From: an uncultured Aquimonas sp.
GTDB lineage: Bacteria; Pseudomonadota; Gammaproteobacteria; Xanthomonadales; Xanthomonadaceae
Length of the DNA: 56,199 nt
NCBI RefSeq assembly: GCF_937888285.1
Contig: NZ_CALART010000005.1
Location: forward strand, 1-56,199
Reading direction: 5' to 3'
The notes under the pieces were generated by a model. The model was given only the letters and a program-made list of their open reading frames with translations, was not told where the DNA came from and did not search any database. A program made the translations under genes and the position numbers. The stretch's first letter is position 1; each line of letters starts with the position of its first letter. Of this stretch, positions 45,614 to 55,482 are shown one piece after another.

Positions 45614-46114
45614 TCAGGTTCTGCCAGGCACCCGCCCTCCGCACTCGAGACGCCCTTCGATCCACGCTTCAACCGTGGGTGCGAACCCGCGAAAGCTGTC
45701 CGGGTAGACGGTCTGCGCTTCCTCGATCGTCACGAAGCTCAGGCTCGCTGTCGACGACACCACGCGCACCGTGAGGAAGGCGCTCGCGAACCCAGGCTTG
45801 GACACCTTGGGCGCAATCTGAAGAGAGGTGCCGCCCACGCCGATGTCGTATCTCCGGATCTCGATCGTGTCGCCCGCCAGGGCGCGCTTCTCGTTCCAAC
45901 AGACATTGGCCGCGCGCTCGACTCGATCAATGACGTCGGCGGCTGGAACGAAGAACTCCCGCTCCACGACCGGCACTGAGCGATACGTTTCATACGCCGC
46001 GCATCCCGGCAGCGCGACGGCAGCGACCATGAGAAACCCCATGGAAGAAATCTTCTGGGTCAACTTGAAGGGGTCGCTTGGCATACAGCTCAGTCCAGTT
46101 CCATTGTCAGTCAT
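45614..46114 (-). CDS. Putative lipoprotein, 166 aa
   Basis: The ATG at 46114 overlaps the upstream gene's stop (ATGA). The signal sequence GFLMVAAVALPGC gives a lipobox Cys at about residue 38, so a start at 46084 or 46042 is also possible. The mature part has REFFVPAADVIDRVERAANV and SLQIAPKVSKPGFASAFLTV. No known domain recognised. Confidence 0.7.
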   Translation of the reverse strand: MTDNGTGLSCMPSDPFKLTQKISSMGFLMVAAVALPGCAAYETYRSVPVVEREFFVPAADVIDRVERAANVCWNEKRALAGDTIEIRRYDIGVGGTSLQIAPKVSKPGFASAFLTVRVVSSTASLSFVTIEEAQTVYPDSFRGFAPTVEAWIEGRLECGGRVPGRT

Positions 46115-47109
46115 GGCGATAGCAAACGCCTTCGCAACTCACGCGCAGCTTCATCACCCGCGTTTTCGCCGACTTCCAGCAAGCGAAGCGCTCTCGCCCG
46201 GTCTTCAGCCTTTCCCGACGCCAGGCGCATCAGCGCGGCGTTGTACGCAGCGATCGGATGATGGGGTGCAATCAGCTCGAACTCGGCGAGTGCGCGCTCG
46301 GGACAAAGCCCGTGCACGTCCCAGCCGACCGCCGCGTGAAGCAACAAGCCGTACTCGTCGGCTTCGCGCAGGCGCTCGTTGTAGAACATCATTTCGCCGA
46401 AGGCGAGCGAGGTCAGCACCGGCTGGTCGGGCGCCACCCGGTAGCCGCCGCCGGTGTACCAGCCGCTGAAAGCCTGCTGCGTTGTCCGTACGCGCCCATC
46501 CGGTTCCAGCCACATGAAGCCATCCAGACCCCGTACCGGAAACCCGTCAAGCGCATCCGACACCTGCCGCGCAAGCGATCGCACATGCGCCTCGGGGGCA
46601 ATACCTGACCAACTGGCGTACAGCACCACTTCGCGCACTTCAGGCTTGAAGCTCGTCCGCAACTCCGTCGTCAAGGCTTCGATGGTAAGGATGCGGCCAT
46701 CCCCGCTGTAAAAGCGCCAGGGACTTGATGCCACGAGCACACTGAACTCGTGAGGCGGGCTATCGATGTGCTCGGCATACGCATTCACCGCATCGCGCCC
46801 GTACCGGCAGCCCTCGCCGTTTTCAGGGCAGGTCGGCACCGCCAGCATGCCCTCCAGGCGCAGGCCGTGACTGCAACTGCCGCCTGGAGATGTCGTTGTT
46901 CCATCGGAAGAGGAGCCTGCATCGTCCGACCGTTCGATCGTCTGCTCAGGCGCAGCACTCGCTGCACGGCGGGTTTCGGTGCGCGCGCAGGCCGCCAGCA
47001 AAAGCAGGCACAGCAGGCTGAGCGACTGCACGAGACCGGATGGAACGGCCCCGCGCACGAGGAAGGACTTCGGGTCCGGAAACCAGTACCAACGGCTGGG
47101 ATTGCGCAT
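46111..47109 (-). CDS. Putative lipoprotein, 332 aa
   Basis: N-terminal SLSLLCLLLLAAC is a signal with lipobox Cys at about residue 41. A Ser/Thr/Gly linker follows, then a domain with AVNAYAEHIDSPPHEFSVLV, VREVVLYASWSGIAPEAHV and GLDGFMWLEPDGRVRT. The C-terminal part has HHPIAAYNAALMRLASG and RALRLLEVGENAGDEAA, a Sel1/TPR-like helical pair. Translationally coupled to the next lipoprotein gene. Family unknown. Confidence 0.75.
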   Translation of the reverse strand: MRNPSRWYWFPDPKSFLVRGAVPSGLVQSLSLLCLLLLAACARTETRRAASAAPEQTIERSDDAGSSSDGTTTSPGGSCSHGLRLEGMLAVPTCPENGEGCRYGRDAVNAYAEHIDSPPHEFSVLVASSPWRFYSGDGRILTIEALTTELRTSFKPEVREVVLYASWSGIAPEAHVRSLARQVSDALDGFPVRGLDGFMWLEPDGRVRTTQQAFSGWYTGGGYRVAPDQPVLTSLAFGEMMFYNERLREADEYGLLLHAAVGWDVHGLCPERALAEFELIAPHHPIAAYNAALMRLASGKAEDRARALRLLEVGENAGDEAARELRRRLLSP

Positions 47110-47161
47110 GGAGAAAGATTCCCGAGGACAGGATTCCGCGAGTCACTCGCGTTGAACACTC

Positions 47162-48010
47162 CTACTTCGATGCAAGCCCCTGCCGAGCCCGGGCCAACTG
47201 CTGCTCCGCCAGCGGATAGCGCTCGATCGCCAGCGCCCGCTCAAGAGCGTAGATGGCCTCCTCGTAGCGCTTCATGCGCAGCAGCGCAGCACCCAGGTTT
47301 CCGTGTGCGTGGGCCGCGCTGGGGTCTATCTCGATGATGCGGCGCAGCTGCGCGAGCTCGGACTCAGGTGAGCCGTGCACACGCTCCATTCGAGCGCGTT
47401 GCCGCAACACCGAAATCCTCGCGGCGTCCGAGTCGGCCCACCGCTCAGCCTCGTCTAGCTGCGTCTTCGCGCGCTGCGGATCCTTCATCTGCAGAGCGAT
47501 CACCCCACGCAGCAGCCAGGGCCGATGGTGTTCCGGCTGCAGGGTGTATGCGGTGTTGAGCGTCTCCCATGCCTGCCGCCTCTGTCCGCGCAGAATCTGC
47601 AGACGCGCCTGGGCGAGAAAAGCGCGTGCGACCGGCGGGTCTGCCTGCAAGGCCGGCTGCAGCAGACGCTCAGCATGGGTGACGGCCTCCGGCGCATAAC
47701 TCCTGCCGCGGAAGGCATCGCCACTGCGATAGCCCAGTGCCAGCACCAGCTCTGAGGAGGCAAGCGCCACCCAGGGGTCGTTGGCATCGATCTGCCGCGC
47801 CCGCGATACGTCAGCAGCGACCTGCTCCAGCACCCCGCCACGCAGGCCTCCGGCATCCAGACGCTCCAGTGCGGCGCGCGCGTGATCTTGGGCTGAAGGC
47901 GCTGGCGCCTGCTCAGCGCAAGCCGAAAGTACAAGAAGCGCGAACAGCCATCCGCAGCGCACGAGGCTCCGGACTGCACACCACCGACGCAAAGAAGAGG
48001 CCATCGTCAT
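47162..48010 (-). CDS. TPR-repeat lipoprotein, 282 aa
   Basis: The start at 48010 puts the signal RSLVRCGWLFALLVLSAC and lipobox Cys at about residue 30. At least four TPR-like helical pairs follow: PVARAFLAQARLQILRGQ, PWLLRGVIALQMKDPQRA, AHAHGNLGAALLRMKRYEEA and IYALERALAIERYP. Such lipoproteins scaffold envelope or secretion complexes; no partner is shown. It is first of three minus-strand lipoprotein genes in a row (48010 to 45614). Confidence 0.82.
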   Translation of the reverse strand: MTMASSLRRWCAVRSLVRCGWLFALLVLSACAEQAPAPSAQDHARAALERLDAGGLRGGVLEQVAADVSRARQIDANDPWVALASSELVLALGYRSGDAFRGRSYAPEAVTHAERLLQPALQADPPVARAFLAQARLQILRGQRRQAWETLNTAYTLQPEHHRPWLLRGVIALQMKDPQRAKTQLDEAERWADSDAARISVLRQRARMERVHGSPESELAQLRRIIEIDPSAAHAHGNLGAALLRMKRYEEAIYALERALAIERYPLAEQQLARARQGLASK

Positions 48011-48186
48011 CGAAGTCCCAAGGGTGCAGTTTGGGTAGAGCGCCATCGCGGATGGCGCCGGTAGCGCAGATACAGCGGGAGCCCTTCCGGACCCAGCGAG
48101 CGCGAAAGTGTCGGACAGATTTCCTGGCTCATGGGAAATGTACGCGCCCCCGTTCTCGGCAGTGGGTGGGAGAGAACTGTGGCGAA

Positions 48187-48354
48187 CTACTCCGGCGAGC
48201 GCCACATGCTGTACTTGAACATCAGATAGAAATGCACGGCAAACCCGACTGCACAAACGCGCCAGCCGGCGATGATCCCCAGCAGGAATGCCTTTGAGTC
48301 AAACACGACTGCGCAGCCAGCGGACAGCAGGCCGATGCATAGTCCAGCCCCCAT
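48187..48354 (-). CDS. Possible small membrane protein, 55 aa
   Basis: A frame MGAGLCIGLLSAGCAVVFDS... with two hydrophobic stretches (GLCIGLLSAGCAVVF and VCAVGFAVHFYLMF). No convincing ribosome site, and upstream in-frame starts exist (to 48558). It could be real or chance. Confidence 0.35.
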   Translation of the reverse strand: MGAGLCIGLLSAGCAVVFDSKAFLLGIIAGWRVCAVGFAVHFYLMFKYSMWRSPE

Positions 48355-48514
48355 GAGATTGAGACAAGACTGGCGCCGGCCTTGTTGACGCGTCCCACTC
48401 CGCCTGTCGCCTTCTGAGGGAACAGGGAACTGCCCATCCCCCGCCACCGCTGCCCGCGCGACATGCACGGCCCGATGAGGGACGCCAGCGCCATCCTGCG
48501 CTAGCGTTTTCGCG

Positions 48515-51169
48515 GTGAAGCGCGACTTCTGCCCGGCCGCGCCGTCGGAGACCCGCATGCTGCCCCTGCTTTCCTGTACCCCATCCGTGGATCACGCTGG
48601 TGCGCATTCGCCGCGCTCGCCCAGGCGACGGCGCGTGCCCGCGCTGCAGGCCCTGCTGGCGGTGCTGATGTGGCTGGGCCTGCTCACGCTGTCCGCGGCG
48701 CAGACTCTGTCGGGCAGCGTCAGCAGCACGCCGGCCAACTGTTTCGGCAGCAACACCGGCTCCGCCACCGCTTCGGTCACTGGCGGCACCCCGCCTTACA
48801 GCTACATCTGGAGCCCGCGCGGCGGCACGGCGGCCACGGCGACGGGTCTCACCGCCGGCGACTACAGCGTGCGGGTGACGGATTCGGTGGGCGCCAGCCT
48901 GGACCTCTTCACCACGGTGACGCAGCCGCCCCAGCTGCTGGTGAGCGTGGTCGGCACCGATGCCAGCACCTTCGGCGGCAGCGACGGCAGCGCGACCGCC
49001 ACGGCCAGCGGCGGCACAGCGCCCTACAGCTATTTCTGGTCGCCGTTCGGTAGCGGCCCGACCCTGAGCGGCCTCGCCGCCGGCACCTATTCCGTCTCGG
49101 TGACTGATTTCAACGCCTGTAGCGCGCAGGGCAGCGTGGTGATCGGCCAGCCGACACCGCCGACGATCAGCACGGCGATGCCGACCTCGATCCGCGCACG
49201 CTCCGCCGTGCTGGGCGGCACGGTCACCAGCGAGGGCAGCACGGCGGTCAGCGAGCGCGGCGTGGTGTTCAGCCGCACGCAGTCGACGCCGACCCTGCAG
49301 GATGAGCGCGTCGCCATGGGCAGCGGCCAAGGCAGCTTCGCCGAAACCGTGACCCTTGAGCCGAACAGCACCTATGCCGTGCGGGCCTACGCGATCAGCC
49401 CGGCGGCGACGGTCTACGGCGCAACCCGCAGCTTCAGCACGCCGTCGGAGCTGTTCGGCACCATCGCGGTGGTGAACGGCGTCGCATGCTTCGGCGGCAG
49501 CAACGGTCGCCTACGGGTGAACGCCAGCGGCGGCGTGCCGCCCTACAGCTACCTGTGGTCGCCCGGTGGCAGCACCGCCGTGGAGATCTCCGGACGCCCG
49601 GCCGGCAGCTACAGCGTGTAGGTCAGCGATGCGATCGGGCAGAGCCTGTCGCTGTCGACCGTGCTCACGCAGCCGCCGCAGCTGCGAGTCGACAGCATCC
49701 TCAGCATCGAGACCAGCAGCCCGCAGGCCTTCGACGGCCGCCTCATCGCCAACGTCAGCGGCGGCACGCCGCCCTACTTCTACAGCTGGTCGCCTGCGGG
49801 CGGGACTGGCGCCACCACGGGGCTGCTCGGCGTCGGTACGTACACGGTGAACGTGGGCGACAACTTCAACTGCGCCACCTCGGCGAGCGAGAGCCTGCGC
49901 TCCGCAGCGCCCGCCGGTGCGCCCGAGGTGGACACGGCGCCCGCCGCAAACATCGCGCAGACCAGCGCCCAGCTCGGCGGCGCCGTGGTCGCGGAGGGCG
50001 ATGCCCCAGTCAGCGAGCGCGGACTCGTGTACAGCACTTCGCGCACGCCCACCGTGCTCGACACCCGGGTCGCGCTGGGCAGCGGCATCGGTACGTTTGC
50101 GACTACGGTGAGCGGCCTGCAGCCCGGCGCCCTCTACTACGTCCGCGCCTATGCCACCAACACGGTCGGCACGCGCTACGGCAGCCTGCAGAGCTTCCGC
50201 ACTCTGGCCACACCGGCCGCACCGCTGATCGGCAGCGCCACAGCCGACGACGGCGCGGCGACGCTGGCATTCACCCCGCCCGCGGAATCGGGCAGCAGTG
50301 CGATCAGCGGCTACGTCGTGCAGGTCGAACCGGGCGGCCGCGAGCTGGTCTGCAGCGGCCCGCCCTGCCGCATCGATGCGCTGCAGAACGGCAGCAGCTA
50401 CGCCTTCCGCGCGATCGCGGTGAACGCCGCCGGCCGCGGGCCAGCGTCGGAGCTTTCGAACAGCGTGATCCCCGCGGGCGTGCCCGGTGTCCCCACCGGC
50501 CTGCGCGCCGTGGCCTCCAACGGCGCCGCTGAACTGCGCTTCCTGCCGCCCGCAGACGCCGGCGGCAGCCCGCTGACGGGCTATGCGATCGAGATACTTC
50601 CCAGCGGAGACACACGCGTCTGTGCGGCCGCGCCCTGCCGCATCGAAGGCCTGCAGAACCAGACCGCCTATCGCTTCACGGTGGCCGCCATCAACACCGC
50701 GCGCACCGGCCCGGCGTCTGCGCCCTCCAATGCGGTGACGCCCGCCAGCGCGGGCGCCGAACTGGTGCTCTCCGCCGCGCGCGCATCGCCTGCAAACGCC
50801 GCGGCCTCACGACTGGAATACCGCGTACACATCGACAACCACGGGCCGGACACCGTGCAGGCGCTCGGCGCACGCCTGCCGCTGCTGCTCGGGCTCGGCG
50901 ATGTGCTGTGGTCGTGCAGCGGCATGAGCCCCGACGCGTGCACGCCCAGTGCCGGCGGCCAGCCCGTCAGCACCGCGCTGGCGCTGGCCGCGGGCGAGAG
51001 CGCGGTGATCGCGCTCAGCGGCGTGCCCCCACCGGAAGCGCTGTTCATCGAGTTCGAAGCGCGCCTCGAACCGCCCGCCGGGCTACTGCTCAACGGCGGC
51101 CACCCGCTGCGGCTGCGGTTTATCGACGCGGCGGACGAGCGTGGGTTGTTGCGGAGCGGGTTCGAGTAG
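48515..51169 (+). pseudogene. SprB-repeat / fibronectin type III surface protein split by an in-frame TAG
   Basis: One continuous frame of 884 codons interrupted only by an amber codon at 49619-49621. The signal segment ALLAVLMWLGLLTLSAAQ precedes SprB-type repeats with the pattern GGTPPYSY-W-P...GLTAGDYSVRVTDSVG; at least four are seen, two before and two around the stop. The TAG replaces the residue after SYSV, where sister repeats have R or S before VTD. Beyond it come further repeats, YYVRAYATN-type beta domains, two fibronectin III domains (YAFRAIAVNAAGRGPASELS, YRFTVAAINTARTGPASAPS) and a DUF11-like domain, ending LLRSGFE. With the stop it makes only 368 aa. Start at 48515 or 48557. Confidence 0.8.
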
Positions 51170-51232
51170 GGGCGCAGTAGCGCTGGCGGTACCGTGCCAG
51201 CAGCGGCGCGGACCGCTGCGCTCTTCGCGCCA

Positions 51233-51754
51233 TCAGGGTGTGGACGCGTCCGCCGAGGTGTCCTGGCAGATGACACGCCCGGCGGACGCTGCGTGCACTG
51301 AAGCGCAGAATCCACGCGCTTCTGCTTCGGAGAAGCCGAACAGGGCTCCGCAGTCGTCCGCACTGGATAGCGGCGCCAGCAGCATCGGGCCGAGCATATC
51401 GCGGCCCAGTCCGAGAAAAACCTCCTCGAACTGATAGCGCGAATGGAACTGGACCGCGGCCTCCGCGTCTTGACAAGCAAACCGGACGGAGAGTAGCCCG
51501 TTCGATTCACGGCGAATCACGGGAGGATCCGACGAGAAGGCCAGATGATTCTGCCCATCGGTCGAATTGCAGTTCACCTCGTCACCATCGACTACTGCAA
51601 GGGCGTCGACGGCAGCCATAAATGCTGCGTCGCTGAGTTCACAGTCCGCGTACATCCCGACAGAAGGCCCGGAATTCGCGTGCCCTCCAGTGGAAAGAAA
51701 ACCTAATCCAAGGAGCACGACCAGATGCTTCGCAGAACGTTGCCCTATTGCCAC
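51233..51754 (-). CDS. Secreted hypothetical protein, 173 aa
   Basis: I prefer the GTG at 51754, because GGGGGT lies upstream and it starts a good signal peptide (RSAKHLVVLLGLGFLSTGGHA). An ATG at 51835 would add 27 residues. The mature part has five or more cysteines (MYADCELSD, EVNCNST, RFACQDAE, DDCGALF, RGFCASV, VICQDTS), suggesting disulphides and export. No known family recognised. Confidence 0.6.
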   Translation of the reverse strand: MAIGQRSAKHLVVLLGLGFLSTGGHANSGPSVGMYADCELSDAAFMAAVDALAVVDGDEVNCNSTDGQNHLAFSSDPPVIRRESNGLLSVRFACQDAEAAVQFHSRYQFEEVFLGLGRDMLGPMLLAPLSSADDCGALFGFSEAEARGFCASVHAASAGRVICQDTSADASTP

Positions 51755-51869
51755 GGAAAGACCCCCGAATGTGAGTGAGATTGAACTGCTGGCTGCCAGA
51801 TGAGGGAAGACTCCAGGGGGGAGAGTTCGAATCAAGATAACGTGGCCAGGAAAGTGGCCCTGCCCCCCA

Positions 51870-52697
51870 TCACTCGGATCGCATCGCCTGCTCGGCGGCG
51901 CCCGTCACATCGCTGTCTGTTCGCGGCAGCACCCGACGGAAACTTGCAGGGTCGATGCGTTCGCCGCCCTCGACCACACGCAGTCGTCCGTCGATCTCGC
52001 GTCCATCGCTGGACTGGAACACGCCGGTGGCGTAGCGCTCCAGGCAGCCGGCGTAGTCCGGCTCGCGCTTGCGACACAGCACGTGCGTCAGCCACGGCCC
52101 GAGCAAGGGCATCACCTGCATGGCCACCAGATCGCCATAGGTGCCGACCATGGCGGTACCGAAGGCCGACGAGAACTCGATGCGGTCCACCAGATCACGC
52201 GGCACTTCCGCCATGTTCTGCTGCGAATAGATGCCGGTGACGCCGGCCGTTCGCACCGCCGTGCGGCCCGCACTGGTGAGCACATACGCCTCGCGGTCCA
52301 GCGCCGGCCGCTGGCCGGGGCCCGCCGCGGCCCTGGCGTAGTTCTGATAGTCGACGTCATCCGCATCCAGCGCCTGCAGCGCCATGACGTGACCCACCAC
52401 GATCACCCGGGGCCCGGGCACCGGCTGCAGCAGGGTCGTTGCCGGTGTCTCGACCTGCCCGCCGGGCTCGACCCAAGCGCCGACAAGCAGGTTGCGGGCA
52501 TTGAAGTCCGCAAGCTCCTCCGCGCTCGGGCCGCTGCGCGCCAAGCGGATGCCCTGAGGCGTGACGCAGGCGCTGAGGCTTGAAACCAGCGCGATGGCAA
52601 CAAGGAGCCGCTTGAAGGTGCGTGAGGGAAAGGGCACGGCGGAGTCAAACTGCGTAGGGAAGAATCGAGGCGAAGGATGGCGCGTGTTCTGAGGCAT
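51870..52697 (-). CDS. Putative lipoprotein, 275 aa
   Basis: A lipobox LSAC at about residue 44 after FKRLLVAIALVSSL; the long N-region suggests the true start may be the GTG at 52637. The mature domain has PGPRVIVVGHVMALQALDAD, REAYVLTSAGRTAVRTAGVT and DRIEFSSAFGTAMVGTYGDL, with cysteines in LCRKREPDYAGCLERY. Unknown family. Confidence 0.7.
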   Translation of the reverse strand: MPQNTRHPSPRFFPTQFDSAVPFPSRTFKRLLVAIALVSSLSACVTPQGIRLARSGPSAEELADFNARNLLVGAWVEPGGQVETPATTLLQPVPGPRVIVVGHVMALQALDADDVDYQNYARAAAGPGQRPALDREAYVLTSAGRTAVRTAGVTGIYSQQNMAEVPRDLVDRIEFSSAFGTAMVGTYGDLVAMQVMPLLGPWLTHVLCRKREPDYAGCLERYATGVFQSSDGREIDGRLRVVEGGERIDPASFRRVLPRTDSDVTGAAEQAMRSE

Positions 52698-52778
52698 GCC
52701 AAGCGTTACAGCTGATTGGAAGCGCAGCGGGTGCGCGCACGCCAGAAGTCCGACCTCGCGAATCGCCCGGTGCCGCCC

Positions 52779-53606
52779 TCACCCCACCGCCGCCACCATC
52801 CGCCCCGCAAACTCCCGAAACAGCGCCCGCAAGCTCGTCGCCTCCGACAGCGCGCGATGCTCGCGGCTGTCGCGCGTTGTTAGCTCCAGCGCAGCCGCAG
52901 CATAGAGCTGCCGCTCGACCAGGCGCTCGCAGAGGATCTGGTAGCGCTGGGCGTAGCTGGCATTGCGGAATTCGTCGAAGACGCGGTAGTGCGGTTCCTG
53001 AACTTTCACCGGGGTGGTGGAGGCTTCGCAGTCTTCCAGCAGCATCAGCCAGCCGAGGAAGGGTGGGCGCGGGTCGCTGCGCAGGGTCGGGTTGAGCAGG
53101 GCGGGATCGGTGTCGGCTTGGTCACGGCAGTAGTCGCCCTCGCCTGCCGCCGTTTCGGCGATGCCGCCGCGGCGCGGGCGGTGCGGGCCGTCGCTGAAGG
53201 CGTGGTGGTGGTGCGCCACCCACAGGTCGGCGGCGGAGCCGATCACTTCTTCGCTGCGGTTGTTCAAGTTGTTGCCGAAGCTGCCCACCTGCGACTTGAA
53301 CTCGAACACCGCCAGCAGGCGGCGCTGGTGGATGACCAGCACGTCCCAGTTCTTGGTGGCGCGAAAGAACCCCGGCAGCACCACGTCGCGCATGCCGGCA
53401 TACACGCACTCCGGCGGCAGGCCGCAGTGCTGGACGACCTCGCGCACGAGCTGGGCGAAGCCGTCCATGTTCTTGCCGCCGACCACGGAATCACGACTGC
53501 CGCCCTGGCTGCGTTCGATCACCGCGCCGGTGCGCGTCTTCCAGAACGCCTCCACCGCATCACCAATCCGCGCGTCGAATCCTTCGGGCAACAGCTGGAT
53601 CTTCAT
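52779..53606 (-). CDS. PaeR7I/XhoI-like type II restriction endonuclease
   Basis: A 275-aa protein. The segment TKNWDVLVIHQRRLLAVFEFKSQ followed by VGSFGNNLNNRSEEVIGSA, given here by its key parts (D in NWDVLV, E and K in FEFKSQ), is the PD-(D/E)xK core of the PaeR7I family. PFLGWLMLLED near residue 190 also fits. Family members (XhoI, PaeR7I) cut CTCGAG, so that specificity is the first guess. The start overlaps the methylase stop by 4 bp, so the modification enzyme is made first from the same transcript. Confidence 0.85.
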   Translation of the reverse strand: MKIQLLPEGFDARIGDAVEAFWKTRTGAVIERSQGGSRDSVVGGKNMDGFAQLVREVVQHCGLPPECVYAGMRDVVLPGFFRATKNWDVLVIHQRRLLAVFEFKSQVGSFGNNLNNRSEEVIGSAADLWVAHHHHAFSDGPHRPRRGGIAETAAGEGDYCRDQADTDPALLNPTLRSDPRPPFLGWLMLLEDCEASTTPVKVQEPHYRVFDEFRNASYAQRYQILCERLVERQLYAAAALELTTRDSREHRALSEATSLRALFREFAGRMVAAVG

Positions 53607-55369
53607 GCGGCCGCCTTGCGCTTGGCGCGTCCGGTCACCTGCGCCTCTTCAGCGATGCGCCGCACCAGCCGGCCTTCGTCCGCGCTCAGCCCAAACAGCT
53701 CGAACACCGGTGCGTCCAGCGCATCGGGTTTGGCCTCATCGGCCGCGGCCTGCAGGCGCGCGCGCAGCGCGTCCGGCACATGCTTCCACTGCGGCAGCCG
53801 CAGGCGGCGCAGGTACTGCGCCTGGAAGCGCAGAAAGCCGCCGGCCATGCGCGTGCAGTAGGTCGCTACGATCATCACACTCAACGACGAGCGCATCACG
53901 CAGCGCAGGGCGCGCAGATCCCACTCGCGCGAGGTGATGAAGTACAGATTGTGGTGCGGGTAGTAGTGGCCTTCGTCCAGCACGAATACCGCCTCGCCCT
54001 TGATGTCCGGCACCAGCAGCTTGGGCTGACGCACCAGCTCGGGGTAGATGCGGTCGATGGTGCGATACCAGCCCTCGCCGCTGCGCGTGGCGACATGGCG
54101 GCCGGCCACCGCTTCGTAGTGCTTGTACAGGTAGGCGGCGAAGCGCGGATAGCGCTCCAGATCGGCCAGCGTGCCGTCGGCCTCGAAGGGGTTGAGCACG
54201 CCACGGCCGCGCCAGTCGATGCGGCCGTCCACCAGATCGCGCGCCATCGCCAGCGGCAGCTTGCGCTCGGGCTCGACCGGCAGCGCTTCGAGGTCATCGA
54301 TGAAGACGCGATCGCAGCCAGTGGCGACGCCAATGCCGACCTTGCAGCCGGCGTCTTCCAGCGCGGGGAACTGCGACTCCAGCCGGCGCAGCAGACGCAG
54401 GCGCGGCACATCATCGAGCAGCCAGGGCGCCTCACCGCCCTGAGCGAGGTCGACTTCATCGACGCCGCTGGCAACCGCATCCGCGAGCAGGCTCTGCGCC
54501 ACGCGCGCCAGCCCGTGCTGCTGCAGAGCATCGGCGGTGGCGACGCGGGTGGGCGCGGCGCGCATCTTGGCGGCACGCGGTCGCTCGATCACGGTGATGG
54601 CCGGGTAGGCGATCACCTCGGTGTGGAAGGCATCGACGTTCTCCATGTCGATGTAATGCAGCAGCGCAAAGCCGCCGCTGATCTTGGCGCGCAGCGGGCC
54701 GCCGTAGCGGTTCTTCACCCAGCGGTTGGCGCAGATGAAACCCAGCCGCCCGCCCGGCGCCAACAGATCCAGCGCGCGCTCGTAGAAGGGCACGTACAGA
54801 TCGGCGCGGTCGAACAGGGTGCGATAGCGCTGGCGGTACTCGGCCAGCAGGGGGGCGGGGATGCGCTCCTGCCGCACATAGGGCGGGTTGCCCACCACCA
54901 CATCGAACTCGCCGGGCAGCGAGGTCAGCAGGAAGTCGTCGCAGACCAGCCAGGCCGCGCACAGGGCTTCGGCATCGGCGCGCGCGATGCCGGCATCGCA
55001 GAGCAGCGGCAGCAGACGCGCACTCACCGCATCGACGCTGCCGCGATGCAGTTCAACCGCGCGCACGGTCTCGCGCAGATCAGCGAGCGCCGATGCCGGC
55101 GTGCCGCCCTCGCGACGCCAGCTCTGCAGCAGACGCTGCACCGCAAGCAGCAGGAAATCACCGCCGCCGAAGGAAGGCTCGAGCAGGCGCAGGCGAGGTA
55201 GGGCGCGGTCGGCGGTGTAGCCGCAGAGATCGAGGATGGCCGCCGCCACCTCGGGCCGGGTGAACACCGCCCCGCGCTCGACCTCGCTCTCGGCCGCAAG
55301 CGACTCCAGCGCGGCGGAGACGTCCGGGGCGCGGAAGGCGGGGCCTAGGGAGTCGAAGAGGGAGGGCAT
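53603..55369 (-). CDS. Type II N6-adenine DNA methyltransferase (gamma class, M.PaeR7I-like)
   Basis: A 588-aa enzyme. GAVFTRPEVAAAILDLCGY and LLEPSFGGGDFLL carry the AdoMet-binding FxGxG-type site, and the catalytic motif IV is NPPYVRQE in FDVVVGNPPYVRQE at about residue 158. LDLLAPGGRLGFICANRW continues the Rossmann fold. The C-terminal half is a target-recognition domain with PHHNLYFITSREW and FQAQYLRRLRLPQWKHVP. It protects the host DNA from the partner nuclease encoded immediately downstream. ATG at 55369 with GGAG upstream. Confidence 0.92.
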   Translation of the reverse strand: MPSLFDSLGPAFRAPDVSAALESLAAESEVERGAVFTRPEVAAAILDLCGYTADRALPRLRLLEPSFGGGDFLLLAVQRLLQSWRREGGTPASALADLRETVRAVELHRGSVDAVSARLLPLLCDAGIARADAEALCAAWLVCDDFLLTSLPGEFDVVVGNPPYVRQERIPAPLLAEYRQRYRTLFDRADLYVPFYERALDLLAPGGRLGFICANRWVKNRYGGPLRAKISGGFALLHYIDMENVDAFHTEVIAYPAITVIERPRAAKMRAAPTRVATADALQQHGLARVAQSLLADAVASGVDEVDLAQGGEAPWLLDDVPRLRLLRRLESQFPALEDAGCKVGIGVATGCDRVFIDDLEALPVEPERKLPLAMARDLVDGRIDWRGRGVLNPFEADGTLADLERYPRFAAYLYKHYEAVAGRHVATRSGEGWYRTIDRIYPELVRQPKLLVPDIKGEAVFVLDEGHYYPHHNLYFITSREWDLRALRCVMRSSLSVMIVATYCTRMAGGFLRFQAQYLRRLRLPQWKHVPDALRARLQAAADEAKPDALDAPVFELFGLSADEGRLVRRIAEEAQVTGRAKRKAAA

Positions 55370-55482
55370 GCGGCGAGGGTGGCGGGCGGGGAGAGATCAG
55401 GCAAGCGCTGAAAAGATAGCGGCTGAGGTTGCGATGCAAGAGAACAAGACCATGCTACGAAGATAGACCTAACCCATTCACC

